A stretch of 64,000 nucleotides of DNA from NCBI RefSeq assembly GCF_030052815.1, contig NC_079505.1, positions 18,757,982-18,821,981 of the forward strand. Reading direction: 5' to 3'. The position numbers and the translations under genes are program-made. Positions within the stretch are counted from its first letter, which is position 1. The number at the start of each line of letters is the position of its first letter. Of this stretch, positions 49,404 to 61,819 are shown piece by piece. Under the pieces are notes generated by a model. It did no database searches. It was not told the origin of the DNA and worked only from the letters and a program-made list of their open reading frames with translations. This DNA is from Hevea brasiliensis (lineage: Eukaryota; Streptophyta; Magnoliopsida; Malpighiales; Euphorbiaceae).

Positions 49404-49944
49404 CATTAACGGTTTTAATTAACAGGTCGAGTCTTTGCAGGTACCCGATTCGATTGAACCTTAATAGCACGAGTTTGAATATTATATAATCGAATTTGGG
49501 ACGAGTTTGAATTTAAAAAATAATACTCATAACAAATTCAGATCAAATTTGGGTTTTGCATATTGAGTATCCGTTATTCGAATCTGTTTATATAAATACT
49601 TAATTAAATATAAAATATATATTTTTTATAATAATATTTATAAATTTTTATATATTTTATTTTATATAAAATGAAATTTAAATATTTTATAGAATTATTA
49701 AAATTTTAAAATATAAATTATTAATTAAAATAATTTTTTTAAAAATTATTAATTAAAATATATAAAATTAAACAAGTTCAAATTTTTTCAAATAATAATA
49801 ATAGAATTTAGAACGAGTTCAAATAGTTGAAAATAAATATTAATCAGATTTAGAATAGATTCAAATTTTCATAATATTGATCCAATTTGGGTAAGAGTTC
49901 AATAGGGTGATTTTCGTGATTACCTGCTTGTTGCCATCCCTTTT
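49404..49944 (-). mobile_element. AGGGATGGCAA-family MITE, reverse copy
   Basis: The right end reads TTGTTGCCATCCCT, the reverse complement of AGGGATGGCAACAA. The body is the inverted counterpart of 46,512-46,941. The left end (GTCGAGTCTTTGCAGGTACC) is not a clean terminus. Confidence 0.65.
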
Positions 49945-50344
49945 TTGAAATAAAAAAATTTTATTAATAAAATAAGGAAAAACTTACCATATTAGATTTG
50001 TTCTAAATTTAAGTCAACAGGCCTTTCTAATGCACTCAATCTAAAACTCAAAATATTAAGGAAAAAAACTTAAAATAACATCAGAAAAAAAAAACAAACA
50101 TTACATAATGAGTTCAGATGCTCAAACCAATAAGTGAGACTAGCATATAAAGTAGTTATTGTAATAAGAGAGTAAGTAGCTATATTAGCTTGTCTCCGTA
50201 TTCAAGTAAATGTTTAATTAGACCTATGTGATAATAACTGCTTACAATAAAAATAATTTGACCAAATTCAAAAAGATCATCCTACAAAGAATAAATAGCA
50301 TAACAACACCCTTTTAATCCATCTCAATATTCGCACAGCTAACA
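49945..50344. other. AT-rich spacer
   Basis: No gene or clear repeat recognised, though the right part may belong to the LINE fragment that follows. Confidence 0.4.
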
Positions 50345-50700
50345 TGATAATTGCTCATCCAAAGAAGAGTTCTCTATGAGCAAAGACCTCGGTAATAGTA
50401 GAAATGAAAATATAAGCACTGAAACCTAAATCTCTTAAAATAAATTGCCCTTCCGAGTCTCGAAGAATAGCACCAAAAGTAGTTTTATTTTCATCTCGAA
50501 GAATATTGGCATCAAAGTTGCATTTCACACAACCCCTTATAGGTTTGCACCAAACAGAACTTTGCCTACACGTGGAAGCAACCTGACCATGAATGGCACG
50601 AATGCGTGCTTGCTTCTAATTATCAATAAACTTTAAAGCAAATCTAATAATCTCATGGGCTGATGACACAATACCTTGTTACACCAAAAAGTTGCGACAA
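50345..50700 (-). pseudogene. LINE RNase H-like domain fragment
   Basis: One minus-strand frame reads (about 50,680 down to 50,345) through FALKFIDN, KQARIRAIHG, then KPIRGCVKCNFDA, TTFGAILRDSEGQF and TEVFAHREL. This is the RVT_3 / RNase H-like domain found at the C-terminus of plant L1-type LINE polyproteins, with the first catalytic Asp in NFDA. Several stop codons interrupt it (for example in DN*KQAR). RT and endonuclease are absent, so only a fragment remains. Confidence 0.7.
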
Positions 50701-51424
50701 CACCATAAACACCACAGAAAAATAAATTTTTAAATATATTAATTAATTATAGAGCATCAAATTTTATTTTTTAAAAATATAGAATATTAAAAATAAATTT
50801 AATATATTTTTTATGAAAATAATAAACTAGGTTTTTAAAATCATATTCTATTAACTTTATTCAAAATAATATTTAACCCTCAGTATCTCTAAAAAGGGAT
50901 TATGTATCTTTGTCTATAATTGGACTGCCTCCAAAATTGATGTGACCATTAACTTAGCCCACATTGAGGGATACCAGTGATGCGGTGTGAAGGGATGGTA
51001 GGGAGATGATTGTAGAATGGTAAAAGAGGATAAAACAGGAGGAAAAAGGCAAGCAAAATGAGAGAGAGAAGGAGAGATAGTGTCAGCATTCAATTAATGA
51101 ATTGAATTTTTAATTAATAGGATTTTTAAGAGACTTTAAAATTACTAATTGAATTGAGTTAAAATTGAGAGAAATAATAAAAGTTTGATGGATTATCAAT
51201 TATAATTCGAATTAATTAAAAAAATATATTTTATATTATTAATTAATTAATTATTAATTAAGATATATTTATAATAATTTTATTTATAAAAATAATAAAA
51301 ATGAATTATTATTATTAAAAGAATAGTTGCAAGCTAAATATTATTATAAAATTATAAAAATAATAATTAAAATTAATATGATATTAATAAAATTATAATT
51401 AATATATTAATTAAAAAAAGTCAG

Positions 51425-52270
51425 TTACTTTTTTTTTAATCAATAGATAAGAGTTGAATTTTTTTTTTAATCAATAGATAAGAGTTTCATAGATGGGCTT
51501 AAAGCCAAACAAATGCATTAAAAAATAGGTTCAGATCCAATACATAGATAGGCTAATTAAATTAAAAAAAAAAAAGGATCTAAGGCTAAATAATCAAAGC
51601 CTAGCAAATAGGTATGGGTCCATTACACAAACAAACCCTAAAATGCGAAACTAAAGAAAAAGTTACTGCCAGTGCCTTATCTCCATCGCATGCCTTCCAT
51701 TACCGACTATACAAAGCTCCGACGCAGTAGAAAACCAAGCAAGATTAGCAACATAACACCATAAGCAACTCATAGGTAGTATTTGCTTTCATTGAAAAAG
51801 CAACAAATCCCCTTTTTGCAAGCCAAACACAAAAAGTACAACCCAAGGTTATGTGGGAGCCATCTAGGCAACACTGAAGGTTGGTGAGGGCAGCGATAGT
51901 GGTTCTTTTCAGCGTTTCACTCGCACCTTCCTATCGTTGTAACCCCACAAACTTCCATCACCAAAACTTATCCTGCACCATGCAAACAAGATCTGAAGTG
52001 CCAACTTTAGATGGTTTTCTGTAAACATTTGCAAACCAAACTAGAGAACACAAGGAATAAAGTATCGCAGAAATAAGAGTCGCCCTAAAAGAGTCCGTCA
52101 ACATGAAATGTCGACAGCTCAACAAAACCAAAACCCAAAAAAAATTTACAACCCCACCCAGTTGCAAGGAGGGAGACCCACAAAACCAGGTAGAGACGAA
52201 GGGACCTCCCCTGCTTGGAGGGGCAAAGGAGGCCGACGAGACGGCAGAGCAAAGGATCTAGTGTCCTAGA
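51425..52270 (-). mobile_element. Probable 3' part of an L1-type LINE or retroposon
   Basis: On the minus strand a GC-richer segment of about 800 bp ends in TCTTATCTATTGATTAAAAAA, and the last ~35 bp are duplicated (51,430-51,487). The A-rich end after a unique body is what a LINE 3' end looks like. No domain survives; the 69-codon frame at 52,167-51,958 is not recognised. Confidence 0.4.
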
Positions 52271-52714
52271 ACAAACAGAGAGAAGAAAATAGAATCAATA
52301 ATTAAAGGTAATAAAATCAATAATTAAAAATTAAAAACTAAAATTTTAAAATTATTAAAAAAATAAAATCAAATTTACTTATATTAAAATAATTAAATTT
52401 TATCATTTCAATTTAGCCATTTGATTGTAACCTAATAATACATACCACAAATATGAGGAGAGTGATAAAATAGGAGAGACATGAAAGACGAAGCATTAAT
52501 TAGATGTTGAGGGTACAATAATTCATCATTGTTAGAATACTTTTAGATAAGTTATTTCTCATGAAGTATGGTTTGGATATCTTTGTTTGGTATGGAAAAT
52601 TTCTAGGAAGGAAAATTATATTAATAGAAAGTGGAAATGAAAATGATATAAATATCATCATTTCAAATGTTAAATTCCCATTAAATATTCAATTTAATAG
52701 AGTATATTTCTTAT

Positions 52715-54206
52715 GACGTGCTATATTGGAGCCTAGGTGTAGTGAGAAATATGTAAGGGTGTAGGGCGTTCACCAAAAGCGACGCGCCATGCCGGCGCCC
52801 TTGTGTGGTGTTAAATGAGTAAGGGTTCCCACATCATGGACGGGTGTGGATAAAGAAGTTAGTCCATAGGACAGATAGTAGAACAGATAGTGAAACAAAA
52901 TACAAGATAGGCATAGAGAACAATAGAATATATCATAGAAAGATATCAATTAGAAAGGAATAGGATAAGAGAAGAATCAGGGTTAGTGCTTGGAATGTTG
53001 GATCACTTCCAGGAAAATTAATGGAGCTTGTGGATACCTTGGAAAGGAGAATGGTGAATATTGCTTGCATTCAGGAGACTAAATGGGTAGGAGAGAAAAG
53101 CAAGAAAGTAGGTAATTTAGGATACAAACTATGATTTACCGGAAAGGAGATAAATAAGAACGGAGTGGGCATAATCATATATAGGATATTGAAAGATACT
53201 GTAATAGTTGTAAAAAGAGTAGGAGATAGAATAATAGCCGTGAAAAGAGTGAGAGATAGAATCATACTAGTAAAACTAGTACTAGAAGGAGAAACAATAA
53301 ATATAGTTAGTGCTTATACCCTACAAATAGGACTAGATAGTAAGAGTGAACAAAGGTTTTAGGAAGACATGGATGACTTAATGCAAAGCATACCGAATGA
53401 AGAGAATATTTTCATTGATGGAGATTTGAATGGACATGTAGGAAGTGATAGGCAAGGTTATGAGAATATTCATGAAAGTTTTAGTTTCGATAACCAAAAT
53501 GAGGAGGGGAAAAGCATCCTGAATTTTACTATGGCGTACGACCTAATACTAGCAAATACCTATATTATAAAAAGGGAGTCACATTTAGTGACTTTTAAAA
53601 GTAGAAAACAAAGAAGCCAAATTGACTTCCTCTTAATCAGAAAGACAAATAGAGCTCTATGCAAGGATTGCAAGGTCATTCCGGGAGAGGCTTTAACAAG
53701 TCAACATCGGTTAGTGGTCTTGAATGTCAAGTTTAAGAATAATTCAATTAAAGCTAGAAGAAATATTATAGCTCGAACAAAGTGATGAGAGTTCAAAGGA
53801 GTAAAGCAAGTGAAGTTCAAAAATGAGCTTTTCGAGTCCGAAGCATGAAAGTTGAATGTGGAGGCCAAAGGTATGTGGATACAGATGGTATGAAAGATTA
53901 GAGAAGTAGCTAGAAAAGTACTTGAAGAGTCTAGAGGACATGGACTACCCTCAAAAGAGAGATGGTAGTGGGATGAGAAAGTACAAAAGGCAGTGAAGAG
54001 AAAGAGGGAATGGTATAATAAATTACCCAAGTGTTATAATAATGAGGTGTATAAACAGTACAAGATACCAAAGAAAGAGGCAAAAAAGACAGCTAGTCAA
54101 GCAAGAGTGCAGGCCTTTGAAAGTTATATGAGAAACTTGAAACTAAAGAAGGGGAGAAAGATATTTATAAATTAGCAAAGAGGAGAGAAAAGAAATGTCA
54201 AGATCT
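52715..54206 (+). mobile_element. RTE-type LINE, 3' part cut by gypsy element 2
   Basis: The 5' part has the GC-rich leader typical of plant RTE elements (AGCGACGCGCCATGCCGGCG, about 52,779). The endonuclease frame follows and then breaks off exactly where the LTR of gypsy element 2 begins (54,207). RT and the 3' end are not seen on the other side of that element. Confidence 0.8.
52975..54175 (+). pseudogene. RTE LINE endonuclease (APE-like), stop-riddled
   Basis: One reading frame can be followed for about 400 codons without a frameshift: SAWNVGSLPGKLMEL, IACIQETKW (catalytic Glu), KNGVGIII, NIVSAYT, IDGDLNGHVG (Asp/Asn motif), RSQIDFLLI, and SQHRLVV (catalytic His), then a basic linker (KKEAKKTASQAR) before the RT. 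Stops at 53132-53134, 53360-53362, 53783-53788 and several later positions disable it. The enzyme would nick target DNA for LINE insertion. This copy is dead. Confidence 0.85.
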
Positions 54207-56831
54207 TGTAACACCCCAAAAATTTTAATTTTTATGAGCATTTTGGTATTTTAATTTTATTTAAATTTTAGGAATTTTTTTGAGATTTTTCGGATTTTAA
54301 AAATCGGGTTCGATTTTCCGAAAATATAAACTTTGATGAATTTTAAAAATTTATTTAAAGACCACGTGGCAAAACTAAAAATATATTTGGAGTCTACGTA
54401 TTTTTCTGAGTTTTCTGGAATTTTTTCGGAATTTTTGGACCTCATTTTCGGTCCCGAGGCAGAGTAAAAAATTCAAAATTTTATATTTCGAATCGAACCG
54501 GCCAAATCGAACCGGACCGGATCGGACCGGTCGAATCGGACCGGTCTTCTTCCCTTTTTCTTCCTCCCGCGCGCGACGTTCCCTCTCCCTTTTCTCTCTC
54601 TTTTCTCTCTCCTCCCCTCCCCTGCCGCCGGCCAGCCGCCTCCCCTGCGTCCCCACCTCGCCGGCGCCGCCCTGTCCCGGTACCGGCCGCCGCCCAACGG
54701 CCGGAAGCGCGAACGCCCCTCCCTGTGTGGCGTTTCGGCTTCTCCGGCCAAAATTCGGCCGATCCGGCCACCAATTGGACCGGGTCTTGTGTCTAAAATC
54801 ATCTACTCAGCGAGAGCTTTCCATAGACACCAAGAACGCCAAAATCCATCGAGCGGTTTGTCCAATTTTTGCTCGGGAAGTTTTTAGCCTATTTCGACTT
54901 TTAGGCTAGATTTCTCGAAAACCGTGAATCCCACGAGAAAACCGAGGCTACCAGCACGCTCCACTCGTCGAGAGCTTCGCAACGACATAAATTTCAAATT
55001 TTTCCGACATCGTTTTTCGGTGGGTCCCACTGAACTTCGCAGTGTTTTTCCGAGCATTAAATGAGCTTAGAAAATTCTGAAAAATTTATGTGCTAACCCC
55101 CGTGTTATGGGCTTCGTGTAGGTATCCTCAATTCGCGGAAATTCGACGATTGGCCAAGATGCGTGAATTTCCGGCGGTGCACCGTTCTGGGAAAAGTCTT
55201 CGAATTGGACCAAGATTTTGGCTACCCCCCCATTGTCAGACGTCCCGAGTGCGTCCCCGAAGTCGGAATCGGCAAAGGTAAACCCGAACCTTGCTTTTTC
55301 GTAATTTTCTAGTGCTTAAATAGGATTAAAAATTCATAAAATATTCGTGGTAGCTTAGAAAATTACGATTCTTTTTGCAATAGCTTAGTAATATTGCTAA
55401 GGACCGCGGGGCAAAGTTTTATAATTTTTAGAGCTTGTTTGGTCAGTTTTTGCAAAAATGATCAATAATAAGAACTAAATTGAAATTTTGCGTATTGAGA
55501 TGGATGACTGATTTGATGGGCCCAGGAGGGGCTGTGTGATATGATTGAACTGTGGATATATGGATTGTGAATATAGAAGTGTGTTTTGAGCCATTTTGCA
55601 GGTTGGGTAGGTCCTAGGTATAAGGGAGACTCTGCCTGATTTTCGGCACGACTTAGAACTTATTGGTCTTTTTCTTTGCTTGTATTGAGTCAAATTTATT
55701 AAATGATTGTAATAAAATTGTCAGGTGAGCCGGGACAGCCTTCTTTCTCCGCCCAGCCGCCTCAGTGACCATTGTCAAGTCTGTGAGTAGAATATTAATT
55801 TTAATTGTAATTTCGATATTATTATATGTTCAAGCATGCCCATGCATCACTTATATGCATATATTTATGTAGTTAAACTCTAGGCACGATTTATGTTGCA
55901 TTCATAACTGTTGATGTGCCATGGATGTTGTTGTGGTAATTTGGAGCAGTGTGCATGCGTTGGCGTGCGTGTGATGTGGTGTGGACTATGGATAGGACGG
56001 GGTAGTCACGGCTTGAGTAATTCGCTGGGACCCGATCCTTCGAGGGGTAGTCACGGCTTGAGTAATTATTGGGACCCTCGATTTGGTTATTAAGTGGAAG
56101 TCCGAAATGAGTAATTATTGGCACCAGATTGGATTTAAGAGAGCTGTATAGGGGATCAGCTCCCATATGTTATGATTGATACTACAGGGTGTGTGAGTGC
56201 TCCAAATTACCTTTTTGATGTTATGATGTGAAAATGTTATTGATGTTGCATTTCACTCTACAGTGTGCATTAGTTTTAGATAGTTATAGGGATTATGGTT
56301 AAAATTGATATTTTACTCTCTGAGTCGAACGCTCACTCCTGTTCAAAAATTTGTACAGGCCACAGGAGGATATTTTATTCTGGGTAACCTGCTTTTATAC
56401 TTCGCAGGTTGTTTATCAATATTTGTGTAATTTTATTTACTCCTAGAATTTCCGCATGTGTTAGCAGTATTTATTTGAATTTGGTCTGTAATATTATTAT
56501 CATGTTGGACCTGTAAACTTAATATTCTATGTCTGTTTGATGGATTGGATGAGGGAGCTGAGCTCCCATTTCTTTTATGATGCTATGAGTATGTGGAGGG
56601 TGAGCTGAGCTCCCCAATTGAGTATTATTGTGTTTACAGGTCGGGTGAGTCAAAAACTCCCCGTTGGAAAGTCCATTTTATGGCCGGACTCTGTCCGTTT
56701 GGTTTCTTGAAATTGGGCCCAAATGGGCCTTAGAATTGGGTTAATGAACAGTTAGGCTTACTACGGGCCTCGGGGGCTTTAGGCTGGCCCAGGTCCTAGT
56801 GCCGGTCCGGCCCATAGGTTGGGTCGTGACA
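54207..56831 (+). repeat. 5' LTR of gypsy element 2 (2,625 bp)
   Basis: TGTAACACCCC ... GGTCGTGACA. Positions 54,230-55,100 are absent from the LTRs of element 1. From GGCTTCGTGTAGGTATCC (about 55,108) onward the two match. The extra part includes a GC-rich block (54,490-54,800) with repeated GAACCGGACCGGATCGG motifs and a pyrimidine-rich run. Confidence 0.92.
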
Positions 56832-56835
56832 GATG

Positions 56836-56847
56836 TGGTATCAGAGC
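56836..56847 (+). promoter_or_regulatory. Primer binding site of gypsy element 2
   Basis: TGGTATCAGAGC, 4 bp after the LTR; initiator tRNA-Met type. Confidence 0.88.
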
Positions 56848-57057
56848 TTAGGCTCCAGATTCTTAGTGAATGTTCATCTAAAATGTTGGGAAGAGTCTAC
56901 TAGGAGTCACATGTGGAAAATAGGGTCCACATTCGTCTTGCATTGTCGTCTTTGCTTCTAGTTTCTGCTTCATATATTGTGTATAAATATGAGTCTATAG
57001 AGCTGTGTAATGTGCAGTTTTAAATTTTGTGGGCTAATGCTGCTGAATTTCAGGAAA

Positions 57058-58350
57058 ATGCGTAGAAGCAGGAGAGCTGCCACTGCACCAGAGCCAGATG
57101 TGCCTGACGAGGTGTCAGCACAGGATGAGGCGCCTGCCCCGAGGAGGCGGGGTAGGAGGCCTAGAGCTGCTCAAGTAGAAGAGCAGCTACCACCAGTACA
57201 GGATCAGTCTTTTATGGCACAGGGTCCCATGGACCCCATGGCAGCTACTCTAGCTGGTCTGCAGAGAACCATCGATATGATGGCGTAATATATGGTACAC
57301 CCTCCACAGCAGCAGCAGTCCACCGCACCAAGAGGGGAACCTTATAAACAGATAATTAATTTCAAGAAGTTGGTGCCTGGAACTTATGATGTGTCAGACG
57401 ATGCATATCGGTTTTTGGATTCCTGCAAACAGGCAGGAACAGAATTACAGTTGACTGATAGGAGACTGATAGAGTGTATGCAGCATGTCATGGGGCCTAT
57501 GCCTAGACAATGGATGAATGACTACGTGTTACCTCGGATGGAGGGTTTGTCATGGGCTCAGTTTGTGCCAGAAAGTTTCAGAGATCAGAAACCGTGGGCC
57601 TTTGGGCCCTAAGACAGAATGGCAGGTCTGTAGATGAATATGCTACAGAATTTCTGGAATTGAGCAGATATGCCCCTACAGCAGTAGCTACAGAAACTAT
57701 GAAGGTGAAGAGGTTCCTAAAGGGGCTTGACAGGAGGTATGCAAACCTGGCCATGATGTCTGGTCAGTCTTTTGATGTGGTGGTTGATCGAGCCAGACAG
57801 ATTGAGATTAGCTATGCTGTGGATGACAGCGGAAGAGCAAAGAAAAACAGAGCAGAGGGTTCTTCAGGTGTTCCCCAAATGGGTACTCCGGATAGTGGTG
57901 GCCAGAGTAATTACAGAGGAAAGGGTAGGAGCAAGAGAAGTGGTTTTAGACACAGACCACGAGGATTGGACCAGTGCGGATCCAGCGGTGGTCACGATTG
58001 AGCCTCTGTGATTACAGTGCAGTTCAGGATCCTCCTTGGCACCTTGTGCACAGTGTGGAAGAGGACATTCAGGACCTTGTTTGATGGGATCAGGAGTATG
58101 CTTCAGGTGTGGCCAACTAGGTCACTTTGCTAGAGAATGCCCCGTGTTCAGCGAGCCACAGATGGGGTCACAAGGTTCTGTTGCGAATGTTCCTCGACAA
58201 TTGTATCCGGGTGCTTCCAACATGGCAGCGATCGATTCGATGTGGCCAGGCCGAGGACAAGGGGCGTGGATTTGGAGGCGGTCGGGAGGTAGAAGTCGAT
58301 GTCGGGTTCCGCCACTCAGGGTAGGGGTCAAGCTCGAGTTTTCACCCTGA
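57058..58350 (+). pseudogene. Gypsy element 2 gag (broken)
   Basis: The frame begins at ATG 57058 with a basic N-terminus (RRSRRAA) and a Pro/Gln-rich stretch. It is interrupted by TAA at 57286-57288, resumes through the retrotransposon gag domain (FKKLVPGTYD, MGPMPRQWMNDYVLP), shifts frame near 57,590, and goes on (RSVDEYATEFLELSRYAP, KRFLKGLDRRYA) to a TGA at about 57,999. The zinc knuckle CFRCGQLGHFAREC lies at about 58,100-58,141, preceded by a CAQCGRGHSGPC half-motif. Gag would package element RNA; this copy cannot be translated as one protein. Confidence 0.88.
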
Positions 58351-59681
58351 CCCACCAGGATGCTCAAGCTTCAAATGCAGTTGTGGCAGGTATTCTTCTG
58401 GTCTGTTCTTATGAGGCTCGTGTTTTGATAGATCCGGGTGCTACGCACTCATTTGTCTCCCCTGTGTTTGCCATGAGGTTGGGTAGAAACCCTACAACTT
58501 TAGAATGCCCTTTGTCGGTAGCCACCCCACTTAGTGACAACATAGATGTAGATATGGTTTTTCCGGGTAGCCCAGTAGTAGTGGATGGAAAGATCCTCCC
58601 AGCAGACTTGGTTCCTCTACCAGTAATGGACTTTGATGTAATTTTGGGGATGGATTGGTTGGCAACTCACTATGCCACTTTAGACTGCAGGAACAAAAAG
58701 GTGTATTTCCACATACCTGGTGTGGAAGAGTTTAGCTTTGATGGTGACAGGAGCGTAGCTCCATATAACTTGGTGTCAGCAATTAGTGCCAGAAAAATGT
58801 TGAGGCGTGGATGCCAAGGGTATTTGGCATTGGTGAGAGATACATCTGTAGAAGGTGTCAGCATGGGAAATGTTCCTGTTGTCAGAGAATTTATGGATGT
58901 CTTCCCAGAGGAGCTTCCAGGATTGCCACCAGAAAGGGGAATAGAGTTCTGCATTGATGTTGTTCCGGGTACAAACCCCATATCAATGCCACCTTACAGG
59001 ATGGCACCAGCAGAATTGAAAGAGTTAAAGGAGCAACTACAGGAGCTTTTGGACAAGGGTTTCATACGTCCGAGTACTTCACCCTGGGGTGCTCCTGTTC
59101 TATTTGTGAGAAAGAAGGATGGGTCATTGAGGTTGTGCATTGACTACAGACAGCTGAACAAGGTGACAGTAAAGAACAAGTATCCACTTCCTCGGATCGA
59201 TGATCTGTTTGATCAGCTCCAAGGAGCTAGATTCTTTTCCAAGATAGACCTGCGATCAGGCTACCATCAGTTGAGAATCAGGAATGAGGACGTGTCCAAA
59301 ACGGCTTTCAGGACAAGATATGGTCATTATGAGTTCTTGGTGATGTCTTTTGGACTCACTAATGCACCAGCAGCCTTCATGGACTTGATGAACAGGGTGT
59401 TCAAGCCATTTTTGGACCGTTTTGTCATCGTATTCATAGATGACATTCTGGTATACTCTCGGACCGAGGAAGAACACGTGTGGCACTTGAGGATGGTGTT
59501 GCAGACGTTGAGGGAGCACCAGCTATATGCCAAATTTTCAAAATGTGAATTTTGGCTAGAAAGCATCTCATTCTTGGGACACGTGGTTTCTAGTGACGGC
59601 ATTCAAGTGGATCCCAAGAAAATTGAAGTCAGAATCGATTGGCTTAGGCTTACAACGATCCACCGAGGTGCGAAGTTTTAG
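58299..59681 (+). pseudogene. Gypsy element 2 protease and reverse transcriptase
   Basis: A 460-codon open frame. Protease active site DPGATHSF with Asp at codon 45 (58,431) and the partner motif ILGMDWL near 58,650. RT palm: [16 protein letters not shown] (about 59,115), [11 protein letters not shown] (about 59,240), and the catalytic FIDDILVYS (59,432-59,458). RT would copy element RNA into cDNA. The frame is lost at about 59,640 at the end of RT (after VDPKKIE), where a frameshift leads to a stop at 59,681. Confidence 0.92.
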
Positions 59682-59825
59682 GTTTAGTGGCTACTATAGG
59701 CGTTTTGTACAAGATTTCTCGGGATAGCGGCTCCTAACTAAGTTGACCAGGAAGAATGTTCCATTCATTTGGATGGATATTTGTGAGGTGAGTTTCGAAG
59801 CTTAAGGAGTGTCTAACCACCGCCT

Positions 59826-60225
59826 GTGTTGACACTACCTGTGAGTGGTGAAGGATACACCGTGTATTGTGACGCCTCCAGAGTTGGCCTAGGGTGTGTC
59901 TTGATGCAGAATGGAAAGGTAGTGGCTTATGCTTCAAGGCAGCTGAAGAGGCATGAGCAGAACTACCCCACCCATGATTTGGAAATGGCGGCTGTATTCT
60001 TTGCACTAAAAATCTGGAGACACTACCTGTATGGTGAAGTGTGCGAGATATACACCGACCATAAGAGTTTGAAGTACATCTTCCAACAGAGGGACTTGAA
60101 CTTGAGACAGAGGAGATGGATGGAGCTTCTGAAAGACTATGATTGCACCATCCAGTACCACCCTGGAAAGGCCAATGTTGTGGCAGATGCCTTGAGCGAA
60201 AAATCTTACGCGATTTGGCGCACAT
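59826..60225 (+). pseudogene. Gypsy element 2 RNase H
   Basis: [17 protein letters not shown] (first catalytic Asp), [16 protein letters not shown] (catalytic Glu), [11 protein letters not shown] (catalytic Asp), [14 protein letters not shown] (catalytic Asp). This domain reads through intact here. A damaged RT-RNase H connection (about 59,640-59,825) precedes it and a frameshift follows it near 60,210-60,245. Confidence 0.9.
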
Positions 60226-60243
60226 TTAAGAGAGAAGAGACCA

Positions 60244-61757
60244 TTGATTCAGGAGGTACATGAGTTGATGGATCAAGGTTTAATCCTAGATCTTTCAGAT
60301 GAGGGGGTATTGTTGGCTCACTTTTCAGTGAGGCCAGACTTGAGGGACAGAGTTAGAGTTTCCCAGCACAGAGACCAAATGAAGATCATAGAAAGAGTAC
60401 AGCAAGGTGAAGGTGGTGAGTTTGGATTTGCCAATGATGGTGCCCTAGTACAAGGTTCTAGGATATGTGTGCCCGATGTAGACAACCTTAGGAATGAAAT
60501 CATGCGAGAGGCACACTACACACTGTACAGTGTCCACCCAGGTTCCACCAAGATGTACCATGATGTGAAGGATAGCTATTGGTGGAATGGCATGAAGAGA
60601 GACATAGCAGACTTTGCGTCCAAGTGCTTGACTTGTCAGAAGGTGAAGTTTGAACACCAGAGACCGTCAGGGAAGCTACAAGAGCTCCCTATCCCAGAAT
60701 GGAAGTGGGAAATGATCACTATGGATTTTGTGACTGGGTTGCTTCGTACCACGCGAGGATATGATTCGATATGGGTAATTGTAGACCGCTTGACCAAATC
60801 ACTTCACTTACCTATAAAGACTACATACTCGTGGGCACGATGCCCGGCTCTACATTCGAGAAATAGTCGATTGCATGGAGTTCCAGCTTCCATAATATCC
60901 GGCAGAGGGCCTGATTCGATTCGGTTTTGGAGAAAGTTGCAGGAGGCACTTGGCACACAGTTGAACTTCAGTACGGCTTTCCACCCTCAGACAGACGGAC
61001 AGTCCGAAAGGACAATCCAAACACTGGAAGACATGCTTCGCATGAGTGTCTTGGATTTTGGAGGTCAATGGGATGAGCAGCTAGCTTTGGTGGAGTTTGC
61101 CTACAATAACAGTTATCACTCCAGCATAGGGATGGCACCCTATGAGGCATTATATGGGAGAAAGTGTAGGTCTCTCCGTGTTGGACAGAAATGGGGAAGC
61201 GAAGGTGCATGATGTAGACCTGGTGCAAGGTACACTTGATGTAGTTCCTTTAATCGTGGAACGATCAAAACAGCTTGACTTCAGAGGCGTAAGAGTTATG
61301 CACGGACCCAAGACTGAGGGATGTGGAGTTTGCAGTGGGTGACTATGTATTCCTGAAGGTTTCTCCAATGAAGGGAGTCATGAGATTTGGAAAGAAGGGC
61401 AAGTTGGCACCTCGGTATATTGGACCTTTTGAGGTTACTGATAGAGTTGGAGCAGTTGCCTACCGGTTGGAGCTACCACCCAACCTTTCTCACGTTCATC
61501 CCGTGTTTCACATCTCCATGCTCAGGAAATACATTCCCGATCCTTCTCATGTACTGCAGCCGGATGTGATAGAGCTAAAAGAGAACTTGACATTTGAGGA
61601 GCAACCTGTAGCCATAGTGGACTACCAAGTAAGACAGCTAAGATCCAAACAGATCCCTATGGTTAAGGTTTTGTGGAGGAGCCAGTCAGTGGAAGAGTGC
61701 ACCTGGGAGTCAGAACGGGACATGCGTAGCAAGTACCCCTATCTGTTCAATGTATAA
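60244..61757 (+). pseudogene. Gypsy element 2 integrase with chromodomain-like tail
   Basis: HHCC zinc region ([19 protein letters not shown]), catalytic core with first Asp in [11 protein letters not shown], and last Glu in [13 protein letters not shown]. The segment around the second Asp (60,880-60,930, [12 protein letters not shown]) is altered. A frameshift near 61,175-61,212 separates the C-terminal part (61,323-61,757), which holds [32 protein letters not shown] and a chromodomain-like end ([27 protein letters not shown]). Chromodomains of this class guide insertion into heterochromatin. Confidence 0.9.
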
Positions 61758-61804
61758 TCATGTGCTTTATTCTGCCTTGTGTAAAATTCGAGGACGAATT
61801 TCCT

Positions 61805-61819
61805 GTAAGGGGGGAAGAA
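61805..61819 (+). promoter_or_regulatory. Polypurine tract of gypsy element 2
   Basis: GTAAGGGGGGAAGAA directly before LTR start TGTAACA. Confidence 0.82.

Noticed and set aside
54473..54802. Arg/Gly-rich minus-strand frames in the gypsy LTR (also 61,870-62,512)
   Set aside because: They come from the GC-rich CCGG and pyrimidine repeats of the LTR and occur in several frames at once.
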